Positions 19,601 through 29,192 of a stretch of 51,727 nt of DNA are shown one piece after another (position 1 is the stretch's first letter; the number at the start of each line of letters is the position of its first letter). A program made the translations under genes and the position numbers. The DNA lies in NCBI GenBank assembly GCA_022449945.1, contig JAKURM010000004.1, positions 1 to 51,727 on the forward strand. The letters run 5' to 3'. The notes under the pieces were generated by a model, which was given only the letters and a program-made list of their open reading frames with translations, searched no databases and was not told where the DNA came from. The DNA comes from Candidatus Thalassarchaeum sp. Lineage in GTDB: Archaea > Thermoplasmatota > Poseidoniia > Poseidoniales > Thalassarchaeaceae.

Positions 19601-20414
19601 CGTCACCGAATCTCTCGATTCCGGTAGACTAGTAAGGATTACACTTCGAACAAACAAGATTCCGGAGCTTGGAGATAAGTTTGCAAGTAGGCACGGTCAG
19701 AAGGGAATCATTGGCAGGCTCGTAAACCAAGAGGACATGCCATTCACCGAGGATGGAGTAATCCCTGATCTTCTGATAAATCCTCATGCAATTCCATCTA
19801 GGATGACTGTCGCACACGTATTGGAGATGATAGGTGGCAAGGTCGGCTCAATGGAAGGTAGGAGAATTGACGGTACCGCCTTCACAGGTGAGAAAGAAGA
19901 GTCACTAAGATCCGGCCTACTCCGAAACGGACTAAAGCATACTGGGAGGGAACAAATGATCAACGGAGAAACCGGAGAAAACTTCCCTGTTGATACCTTT
20001 GTAGGGGTGATATACTACCAGAGACTACACCACTTGGTAAGCAGCAAACTGCATGCCAGAAGCAGAGGAAGGGTCCAGATTCTAACTAGGCAACCAACGG
20101 AGGGAAGGGCTAGGCAAGGTGGCCTCAGGTTTGGTGAAATGGAGAGGGACTGCCTCATCTCACACGGGGCATCGATGGTGATCAAAGACCGACTTCTTGA
20201 TGAATCCGATGGCTGGAACCTCATGGTTTGCAATACTCCCCGTTGTGGGCATGTAGCCTACTACGACTGGAAGCGAAGAACCAGTGTTTGCCCGGTCTGC
20301 GGAGATAGGGCCGATGTCCATTCCGTACAGACTTCGTATGCATTCAAACTACTCCTGGATGAGATGAAGAGCTTGGGTGTTGCCATGAGGCTGGAACTGG
20401 AGGATCGAAGATGA
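16677..20414 (+). CDS. rpoB: DNA-directed RNA polymerase subunit B (unsplit)
   Basis: [77 protein letters not shown]. Confidence 0.98.
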   Translation: [1245 protein letters not shown]

Positions 20415-23400
20415 GTGCACGCGACGCAGCAAAGATTCCAAAGCGAATCGACTCAATCAGGTTCACCCTTATGGATCCGAATGAAATAAGGAAGATGTCA
20501 TCAGTAGAGGTAAAGACGGCGGACACTTACAAGGACGATGGCCATGCATTCAAGCAGGGTTTGATGGATCCAAAGATGGGGGTCATTGATCCTGGAATAA
20601 GGTGCGAGACATGTGGCAACAAGCACGAGGAGTGCCCCAGCCACTTCGGACACATTGCTCTAGAGCTCCCCGTGATGCACATCGGCTTCACTAACCTAAT
20701 CAAGAACTGCCTAAAGTCAACATGCAATTCTTGCAGCAAGGTCCTGTTACTGGACGCCGCCGAAACCCACCCAACCGATCCGGAAAAGTCCGAACAGGAT
20801 TACTACAGGGACAAGGTGCATGACATCATTCTCAAGCACGGCGTCGGCGGTCGTGAATTCAAGAAAGTCATCAAGGATATCGAGACCGTTTGCTCTAGTG
20901 CCAAGAGGGCCATCTGCATGCATTGCGGCGCTGAACAGGGCAAGATAATCTTGGACAAGCCTACGACCTTCAAAGAGAAGAAGGCCGACAAGGGCGAGCA
21001 CAAGCTGAATGCTAGGGACATAAGAGAGTGGCTAGAGAAAATTCCTGACGAGCACTTAATTTTCGTTGGAATGGAGAAGGATGTGAGCAGGCCCGAATGG
21101 ACGATCATGAAGGTTCTGCCTGTCCCGCCGATAACCGTTCGGCCCTCTATTACTCTTGAGAGTGGAGACAGATCGGAAGATGACTTGACACACAAACTAG
21201 TCGATGTACTTAGGATCAACCAGCGGCTACGAGAAAATCGTGACTCTGGGGCACCACAGCTAATTGTGGAAGACCTATGGGAGTTACTTCAGTATCACTG
21301 CACAACTTATTTTGACAACCAAACCAGTGGAATACCACCAGCACGCCATCGGTCCGGAAGGCCCCTGAAGACACTTTCTCAGAGACTGAAAGGAAAAGAG
21401 GGAAGGTTCCGTAGCAACCTCTCTGGAAAGAGGGTCAACTTCTGTGCCAGAACTGTCATCAGCCCCGACCCCAATCTTGGAATTAACGAGGTCGGGGTCC
21501 CCGTAACAACAGCAAAGGAACTAACGGTCCCAATCAGGGTTACCAGCCGAAATAGAGAACAGTTGCGGCAGATGATTCTACGCGGTCCAGATGTTCACCC
21601 TGGAGTAAATTACATTATCCGAGGAGATCGATTCCGCGTCCGAATTACCGATCGAACTAAGTTCATCTGGTCAGGATTCAGATGCCTCAATCCGGAATGC
21701 CATTCTGGTAGCGAGGAAGAGCCATACATGGGTTACCAACCGGAGTTGAACCAAGTCCTACCTGCACCCAATTTCCTTCCAGGCCTAGTACTAAAGGAGC
21801 AAATGCGGAGGGATCACATTACTGACGAGCTTCAGAAAGAGTGGAGCGTCGACCTCGAAGCGACTTTGTCTAACCTAAGGGGCGAGGATTTGAGTGGCAA
21901 CCAACTTCCTGAAGACGATCCCAATGCTGTAATACATCATCGTTGGAAGTGGGAAGTAGAGAACCCGGACGACTACCTACCCGAGTATCTAGAAGTACGT
22001 TGCCCACACTGTGGGAGTCCCGAGGTAGAGGATGAACACGGCAATGTCTTCCCTACTGATGTTGAGGACAGACTCAGCACTTACGATAGGGATGGAAACC
22101 CCCGTCCGGGGGTGGTCGTAGAACGCCATCTGATTGATGGTGATGTTGCGATTTTCAACCGGCAACCATCATTGCACAGGATGTCAATGCTAGTTCATGA
22201 AATTAGAGTCATGGAAGGTAAGACATTCCGCTTCAACCTTGCTGATTGTACTCCCTACAACGCAGATTTCGATGGAGATGAAATGAACCTACATGTAATT
22301 CAGAGCGAGGAAGCAAGGGCCGAAGCCCGAATCCTTATGCGAGTGCAGGAGCACATAATTTCCCCAAGGTATGGTGGAAGCGTTATCGGTGGGATACACG
22401 ACCACATCACCGGGGCTTACTTGCTAACGCATGGGGAAGCATTCCTCCCTCGCCAGGCTGCTCTGGACGTACTGAGCTCCATAGGGTGGGATGGCAATCT
22501 TCCCGAACCGGTGGAAAGGAATGGACAAGTCGGTTACTTTGGAAATGAGATTTTCAGCCTTCTAGTCCGAGGGGGCTTTGAACTGAACTTCAAGAATCGC
22601 GCGGGCGAGCCCGTTTCCGTGACGGCCGGCGACGTCTCCGGTGCCATTGACAAGCGCGGAATCGGGGCCGAGGATGGAAGGCTCCTAGATGCCGTGGTAC
22701 AGACTCACGGAACAGATACCGGTGCTGAGTTCATCAATAAGATGACTAAAATGACCATTGCAATATGTACAGCTATGGGATTCACCACTGGAATTGATGA
22801 CGAAGATCTGCCCCCGGAGGCAAAGGATGAGATTGATAGAATTAACCGAGCTGCCAGTGAGAAGGTAGACGAAGAACTTGCCAGTTTCGGAAAAGATGGC
22901 AGGAAGTACGAGGCCAGACCAGGGCGAACGCCACTGGAGACCCTTGAAGAGAATATTTTGACGATTCTTGACGAGGGCAAAGCCGAGACCGGAAATGTAG
23001 CAAAATCACTGTTGGGAGAAAATAACTCGGCGGTTTTGATGGCAACATCCGGAGCTAGGGGTTCTATGGACAATCTCGCTATGATGGCCGGCTCCATTGG
23101 TCAGCCAAAGGTTAGGGGCAAGCGACTAGAGAGGGGGTATCAGGATCGAGTTCTTTCACACTTCCCTAGGAATGTCAAGGGCGCCAAAGAGAAGGGGTTC
23201 GTCTCTTCTTCTTTCAAGAGTGGCCTCGAGCCTACGGAGTTCTTCATGCTGTCTGTCTCAGGAAGGGAATCCCTTGTGGACACTGCAGTTAGGACTAGTA
23301 AGTCAGGTTACATGCAGAGGAGGCTGATTAACGCAATGGACGATCTAAAGGTAGCAGATGATGACAGGGCTTCTGTCAGGAACACCGCCAACAGAATCAT

Positions 23401-23506
23401 CCAGTTCGAGTACGGCGAGGATGGCATTGATCCTGCAAGGAGCCGTAAGGGAAGCCCATTCGATGTCAACCAAGTCCTGAACGATGCGCTTGGAGGTGGT
23501 AAGTGA
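20411..23506 (+). CDS. rpoA1: DNA-directed RNA polymerase subunit A'
   Basis: [29 protein letters not shown] catalytic motif. Confidence 0.98.
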
Positions 23507-25086
23507 TGGTTGTAAAGAGTGCCACCAAGAAGAAACTGATGGACTTGGGAATCGAGGAGGAGTACGCTCACAAGTTGGCAGATGACAAGAAGTGGGATGA
23601 CGTCAAGGGCCTCTCTCCAGGGCAGATTGCACAGATTTGTGGCATAGACTCTGGGACGTCCCAAAGAATCCACGAGGTTATGGCAAACTCTGCTAAGTCC
23701 AGTCGGGCTTCTACAGCGACATCTGAGAAGACGATTGTTCGCAGAAGAACAGTTTCTAGGTCTCGTAGAATGAAGAGGTCCCTTCCCCTGGAGGAATATG
23801 ACCAAGAGTCTAAGATTATCCAAATCGGACGTGACGTGGACTCAGATGACGAGATGTACCTAAAGCTATCAAAGGCTGCTAGTGATGCTAATGCTGGCAT
23901 GACTCCTAGAATGCTAGACGATCTTGTCAAGGGCTTGGAGAAGAGGGGAGAGAAGAAGTTTACCGATGCGAAGGCAAGGAAGATTATCCAGTCCGCCATG
24001 AGCTTTGCCAGTGAGTCCAAGGCAGTACCATACGAGGCTGTGGGAATCACAAGAGCCCAGTCTATTGGAGAACCAGGTACACAAATGACCATGAGGACAT
24101 TCCACTACGCAGGAGTAGCAACGGTGAATGTGACCCAAGGTCTTCCTCGAATTATCGAAATAGTCGATGCTAGGAAAGTCCCTAAAACACCAACAATGAT
24201 CATCTATCTTGATGAACAGAACGCAAAGAAAAAGCCTCTTCGGACAAACGAGAAATTAGTCCGAAATATAGCAGCTGCACTCGAGACCACAACAGCCACT
24301 GATATTGCTGCCATCGATGTAGACGTGGCCCAGAGGAACATCAGCCTACAACTGAATAATAGCAATATGAAGCTGAAAAAGATGACTGGCGCTGAGGTTC
24401 GTGATAAACTATCAAGGGCATTGAGGCTATATGTTCAGGCAGACAATGATGACCGCCCCAAGTCACTTCGTATTATTCCTGGAGTCACAAAGGAAGATGA
24501 TCTGGCGTCCTTAGCCTCTGATCCGCCAACCTATACCGCACTACTCCAACTAGAGGACAAGATCAAGAAACTCAGACTTAAGGGACTTCCTGGAATTTCC
24601 AGGGCTAACGTCCAGGGCCCGGTTGCTGAAACAGGTGAGTATTACATCTCCACTATTGGCTCCAATCTTTCTAAAGTGAGTGAGTTTGCCGGAATAGACA
24701 AATCAAGGACATACACAAACAACATCAACGAAATTCATGACTACCTAGGAATCGAGGCTGCTCGGCAGGCGATTATCAACGAGATGTGGGATACTCTTGA
24801 GGGAGCCGGTCTAGATGTAGATGTCCGTCATCTGATAATGGTCTCAGACGTTATGACAAATGGTGGCGAAGTTCGGGCCATTGGTCGGCATGGAGTTAGC
24901 GGTACTAAGCACTCAATTCTTGCACGTTCAGCCTTCGAGGTGACCGTCACGCACCTCCTTAAGGCTGGGATTATTGGCGAGAGAGATATGCTTTCTGGAG
25001 TAACCGAGAATATCATTGTTGGCCAGCCAGTAGCTTTGGGTACGGGAAGCGTTGAACTGTATTACATCCCTGAGGCAACTAATTGA
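23506..25086 (+). CDS. rpoA2: DNA-directed RNA polymerase subunit A'' with N-terminal HhH-like extension
   Basis: [51 protein letters not shown] overlap with rpoA1. Confidence 0.97.
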   Translation: MVVKSATKKKLMDLGIEEEYAHKLADDKKWDDVKGLSPGQIAQICGIDSGTSQRIHEVMANSAKSSRASTATSEKTIVRRRTVSRSRRMKRSLPLEEYDQESKIIQIGRDVDSDDEMYLKLSKAASDANAGMTPRMLDDLVKGLEKRGEKKFTDAKARKIIQSAMSFASESKAVPYEAVGITRAQSIGEPGTQMTMRTFHYAGVATVNVTQGLPRIIEIVDARKVPKTPTMIIYLDEQNAKKKPLRTNEKLVRNIAAALETTTATDIAAIDVDVAQRNISLQLNNSNMKLKKMTGAEVRDKLSRALRLYVQADNDDRPKSLRIIPGVTKEDDLASLASDPPTYTALLQLEDKIKKLRLKGLPGISRANVQGPVAETGEYYISTIGSNLSKVSEFAGIDKSRTYTNNINEIHDYLGIEAARQAIINEMWDTLEGAGLDVDVRHLIMVSDVMTNGGEVRAIGRHGVSGTKHSILARSAFEVTVTHLLKAGIIGERDMLSGVTENIIVGQPVALGTGSVELYYIPEATN

Positions 25087-25095
25087 GGTGAGAAG

Positions 25096-25392
25096 ATGGA
25101 TATTGCCAGGCAGTTAAAGCAAGCTATCAACTCCGGAAGTATCATTTTCGGTCAGAGGCAAACATCATCTTACTGCTCCAAGGGCGATGCGAAACTGGTC
25201 TTACTAGCCGCAAATTGCCCGGAGTCATACATTGACGACTTACGAAACGCATTTCCTAAAGTTCCCGTCCATCAACTCACATTGGTGAACAGGCAATTAG
25301 GTGCTGCCTGTGGTAGGCCATTTCCAGTTAGTGCATTGTGCGTCATTGATCCCGGCCAGAGTGATTTGATGCAACTGGCTCCCAATTTATGA
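25096..25392 (+). CDS. rpl30e: Ribosomal protein L30e (eL30)
   Basis: IARQLKQAINSGSIIFGQRQTSSYCSKGDAKLVLLAANCPESYIDDLRNAF; conserved position after rpoA2. Confidence 0.88.
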   Translation: MDIARQLKQAINSGSIIFGQRQTSSYCSKGDAKLVLLAANCPESYIDDLRNAFPKVPVHQLTLVNRQLGAACGRPFPVSALCVIDPGQSDLMQLAPNL

Positions 25393-25397
25393 TTACG

Positions 25398-25419
25398 AAT
25401 TGCCACTGAACTGGCAATT
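25398..25419 (+). terminator. Stem-loop AATTGCCA-CTGAAC-TGGCAATT immediately after rpl30e
   Basis: 8-bp perfect stem starting 6 nt after the rpl30e stop, followed by TTC; terminator or processing element. Confidence 0.45.
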
Positions 25420-25460
25420 TTCTGGGTTCGGTTCAAAGTCATAACGGCTCCCCTAGCATC

Positions 25461-26384
25461 ATGGAGGATACAATCCGGGGTATACTGGAAACCAGAGGGG
25501 TATCTCTGAAGAACCCTGAGATCGAGAAAGTGATCACTGGATTCTCCTGTCTGGGGGTGGCTCCTAGGGTTTCGGAGATTGACACTTCGGAGGGAGATGT
25601 GCACGTGTGGATAATTTCTCCCAATAGTCTACCAATTAGAGGCAATGAACTAATTCGCTGGGGATTCAGTGCCCCTAAGGGAAGACATTGGCTACTTAGC
25701 CTTCGAGAGGTCCCTTCTGGACTAGTTGAAATCGATGGATTAGAATACGTAATTTGGACTCCTGAAAGGGTGACCAAATGGATTGGAGAAGCGGTACTTT
25801 CAGGGGATATGAAAGCACAGCCAACGCATGAAATAGAAACAGATTCTCCCGATTCGGAGAATGAGGAGAACAACCCGGGCTTCCCCGATATGGCCATGCG
25901 ACCAAGGCTCGAAATCGAGAATTGGCTATCTCAGAGGGGGCTTGATGGGGAACAATACAATCCGGTCTTTCTCGAAGCAAAGATTTGGGAAGTTTCAGGA
26001 AATCTGATTGGCCCAAATGGCGAATTGGAAGGCGGTAATTGGAAACTATACGAAGATCCATGGACACGGACTCTTTCGATACTAGAACCTGATGAATTAT
26101 CCGCAAATCCGCCCAATTTACGAGTTATATCCCCCCCTGCTAAGAGTTGGCTTACCCAATCCAGACTTTCCGAGGAAGCCTCGAAATTACTTGAGATACG
26201 ACGAAAGGGCGAAACGGACATTTCCGGTTCAAGCACAGTTAGAAGTATGCTATTACAAAGATGGTCCCTCGATACCTCCAGTTCGACTTTCGCCGAATTC
26301 CGGCTTTTCCTACCTGCATGGATTGTGTCGAATCCAGATGAGTCCGTCCTTCATGCCCGTAATGGACGAACGTACGAGATTTAG
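25461..26384 (+). CDS. Hypothetical protein (307 aa)
   Basis: Long ORF with protein-like composition between rpl30e and convergent coiled-coil gene; no family recognised. Confidence 0.65.
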   Translation: MEDTIRGILETRGVSLKNPEIEKVITGFSCLGVAPRVSEIDTSEGDVHVWIISPNSLPIRGNELIRWGFSAPKGRHWLLSLREVPSGLVEIDGLEYVIWTPERVTKWIGEAVLSGDMKAQPTHEIETDSPDSENEENNPGFPDMAMRPRLEIENWLSQRGLDGEQYNPVFLEAKIWEVSGNLIGPNGELEGGNWKLYEDPWTRTLSILEPDELSANPPNLRVISPPAKSWLTQSRLSEEASKLLEIRRKGETDISGSSTVRSMLLQRWSLDTSSSTFAEFRLFLPAWIVSNPDESVLHARNGRTYEI

Positions 26385-27283
26385 GTTCTCTGAAGAAGCA
26401 TCAGTTCCTCGGTCGAAAGTGTGTCTCCAGACATCAGCTTGCTCATCAAATCGGTCATCTCCAGGCTGCCATCTTCATCAATCTGTCTTTGCTTACTGCC
26501 CGAAAGCTTCAGGATATCTTGCATGGAATGAATGCAGCGAAGAGAAATAATGTAGTTATTATGCAGATCGTCTGCTCTACCTTTCGTTTTGGTTAGCCCA
26601 ATGTGTTCGGAATTTGCCATTCCCCTGAGCTTTTCTACCTCATCGGACAATTCCATCATCAATGCGTGAGCCTCTTCTGATTTTTCAGATGCAACTGTAA
26701 CCGCATCATGCGCCTTCTGCTGAGCCTTCTCTGCGGCCCTTACTCTCCTTAGGGCATTGGAATTACTCTCTTCTTCTTCCTTTCTTGCATTTTCATATTC
26801 TGCTTTCAATTTCTTCATTTTCGCGAAGAATTCTTTCTCTTTGTTAGGCTTAATTTTTCCAGTTTGGTGATTCCATTCGAGCTTCTCCATTTCCCCTCTA
26901 ATCTTGCTTGCAGGTTTCCCATTTCTCCTCTTCCCGCGTTCCTCACTAGACTTGCTGCCATTAGAACTTCTGAGTTTAACCCTCAAAGCCTTCAACTCGT
27001 TTGTTCTTTCCAGGCGAATCTTCCTCAATTCGGCAACCTTTCCATTTGCTTCATTCCTGATAGCCTTCTGTTTCTGGACCTCTGTAATCAGCTCCTTTAC
27101 TTGGCGATTAATTTCATTCCTCTTATCGAGTTGTCCGCGAACTTGGACGTTCAAATCATCTCTGTTAGATTTAAAATCGTCTAGCTTACTGCTTACACTT
27201 TCAGACATGGGTTCAAAAATTTCCCTTATATTCGAGTGATTGAGTCCCATGTATGTCCATGTTTTCGGAATTTGCACCAACAT
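26381..27283 (-). CDS. Coiled-coil protein (COG1340-like)
   Basis: Charged heptad-rich sequence; C-term LMSGDTLSTEELMLLQRT. Confidence 0.75.
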   Translation of the reverse strand: MLVQIPKTWTYMGLNHSNIREIFEPMSESVSSKLDDFKSNRDDLNVQVRGQLDKRNEINRQVKELITEVQKQKAIRNEANGKVAELRKIRLERTNELKALRVKLRSSNGSKSSEERGKRRNGKPASKIRGEMEKLEWNHQTGKIKPNKEKEFFAKMKKLKAEYENARKEEEESNSNALRRVRAAEKAQQKAHDAVTVASEKSEEAHALMMELSDEVEKLRGMANSEHIGLTKTKGRADDLHNNYIISLRCIHSMQDILKLSGSKQRQIDEDGSLEMTDLMSKLMSGDTLSTEELMLLQRT

Positions 27284-27308
27284 TTAAGGAATACCAATTT
27301 CAAGGCCA

Positions 27309-28271
27309 TTATTCCCTTCTGCTGGCCATTCTTCCCTTTCTTCCACCAGTTCTTGCTACTCCCAATTTTCTGGCCTTCTTCCTAATCTTACCACTCTTGA
27401 TTACTTCTTTTTCCTCCCCCGGAACAATATTTTCTTCGAGGGTCGAAAGACCACCCGATTCCAATAGAGCCCCCATCTCTTCCTTGCTAAGGCTACCTCC
27501 ACTGGCCGCGATTCCCATGATGTCAGAGAGCTTTACTCTGCCGGGCCGATTTGATGCTATTCTGGTATAACTTTCAATCCTGTTAATCTCTTTCCTTGTG
27601 ATAGCTTTTTCAGATTTTAACCTATCCAATCTTCTGTCAATCTCCGATATCCTGTTGCTAATATTACGGATTTCCTTCCTACTTATTCGCGTACCTTTCG
27701 GATTATTCTCGGACTTTGCTTCGGCCACGATTTTTCCTGCTTCCTCTCTGTTCTCATCCAATTTTCTAGAAATTTCCTTCAACTTTCTTACTTCACTTGC
27801 GTACATTTTGTGTGCATCCTCAGCCAATATTTTTTGTTTGATTGATGCTTGAATCTCAAAAAATCTTCTAAAAGCATCGAGTTCCCGATTAAGCATAGGT
27901 ACCGATGTAAGATCATTATCTACTGTTGTCAGCCTAGAGTGTGTGTCACTAAGCCATTCAAACAGAATTTCCGATGGTGGTGGGACACAACGATTGACTG
28001 AATCTCGCTGTTCCTTGTGTTTCAGGCTTTTCTTCCTTGATTTGTGGAATTCCTGAAGTAATGATTTTCGCCCTATATCCGCCTCTTCAAAGCCCCCGAG
28101 AGCCGATCGAAGTGACTTCACGATCTGTACCTGATCCTTCCTCTCGCTCCTAAGTCCCCTTGCCTCGCTATCCAATGTAGACATATCCCTTTTCTTCCCT
28201 ATCAGGAGTTGACCGACGTCCTCTTCATCCATACCCTCAAGGTCGTCCCATTTTCCTTTGGACACACTCAT
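27309..28271 (-). CDS. Coiled-coil protein (COG1340-like) with basic C-terminal tail
   Basis: Heptad-rich; IAASGGSLSKEEMGALLESGG and tail KKARKLGVARTGGRKGRMASRRE. Confidence 0.75.
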   Translation of the reverse strand: MSVSKGKWDDLEGMDEEDVGQLLIGKKRDMSTLDSEARGLRSERKDQVQIVKSLRSALGGFEEADIGRKSLLQEFHKSRKKSLKHKEQRDSVNRCVPPPSEILFEWLSDTHSRLTTVDNDLTSVPMLNRELDAFRRFFEIQASIKQKILAEDAHKMYASEVRKLKEISRKLDENREEAGKIVAEAKSENNPKGTRISRKEIRNISNRISEIDRRLDRLKSEKAITRKEINRIESYTRIASNRPGRVKLSDIMGIAASGGSLSKEEMGALLESGGLSTLEENIVPGEEKEVIKSGKIRKKARKLGVARTGGRKGRMASRRE

Positions 28272-29101
28272 TCTTCTTCACCACCGATTGCCTGGTAATC
28301 TTTCTTCTTGCCTTTTCGCCTTTTTGCAAAGGAAGAAAACCCCCCGTTCTCTACTCTTCTCATTCCAATTAGCAGGTCTGAGAACCCCGGACCTATGTCC
28401 CCGAATCCTTCCCTTAATCTTCTTTCCCAGTGTTTTATTGCCTTGTCAGACTGTGAAAGAAGCTCTCTGGCCCTATCAAGCTGGCTTCTCACTTCTCGCA
28501 ATTCATTGCTTAGGATTGTCCGCTTCTCGTAGGTTGGCTGAGCCTTTTCGACAGCTGCCAGCATTTCACCATGGGCCTTGTCTGCAGTTCTGTACAAATC
28601 TGACATTTCCTTGCTTTTTTTGATATAATCTACCATCTCTGGGTTGGATTCCTTCCTATCCTTTAGCCAACGGTCGTTTTCCTCTACAATCCTCCTCCGT
28701 TTGTCCAACAACTTCCTCTCTGCCTTGTGATCTAGGGCGGAAGTCTGAATTTTGTGTTCAATGTCTTCCAGTTCCTCCATCACCCTCTTCTTCTTCCATT
28801 TTGGATCCAGGCTCTTCATTCCTCCTTCTTCGAGAAGCTTTACTCTGGAAGATTTTACATCTGGGATTAGTGCACTTGCTCGGGATTGACTTTCATCCCT
28901 CTTCATTTTCAGTTCTGCAACTTTCTTATTTGCCCCTTCGAAGGACCTTTCCAACCTCTCTAACTTTGGTACTATGGATTCTTCTTCAGCCTCCAGGTTC
29001 CTTATTACTCCCGGTAGGCTATCTTTCAGCATCAATCTCCGCTGAAGTAACGCCCCTGCCAACTCATCAGGACCTAGCTCTAGCAACTGATTGTTGTCCA
29101 T
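28268..29101 (-). CDS. Coiled-coil protein (COG1340-like)
   Basis: Heptad-rich; translationally coupled to the 27309..28271 gene. Confidence 0.75.
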   Translation of the reverse strand: MDNNQLLELGPDELAGALLQRRLMLKDSLPGVIRNLEAEEESIVPKLERLERSFEGANKKVAELKMKRDESQSRASALIPDVKSSRVKLLEEGGMKSLDPKWKKKRVMEELEDIEHKIQTSALDHKAERKLLDKRRRIVEENDRWLKDRKESNPEMVDYIKKSKEMSDLYRTADKAHGEMLAAVEKAQPTYEKRTILSNELREVRSQLDRARELLSQSDKAIKHWERRLREGFGDIGPGFSDLLIGMRRVENGGFSSFAKRRKGKKKDYQAIGGEEE

Positions 29102-29192
29102 ATCCTCCGTGACGAACGAATCATTACATTAAAGGGCTATGTGAGGTGATATATTGGGTTTGATTGATACGGTGCCACGGAAGGGGACGACC

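Noticed and set aside
20803-21219. 138-aa minus-strand ORF inside rpoA1
   Set aside because: Antisense to a highly conserved catalytic subunit gene; composition (Ser/Leu-rich shadow ORF) is not protein-like. The same applies to 22705..23097(-), 23568..24092(-), 17213..17602(-) and 17948..18322(-).
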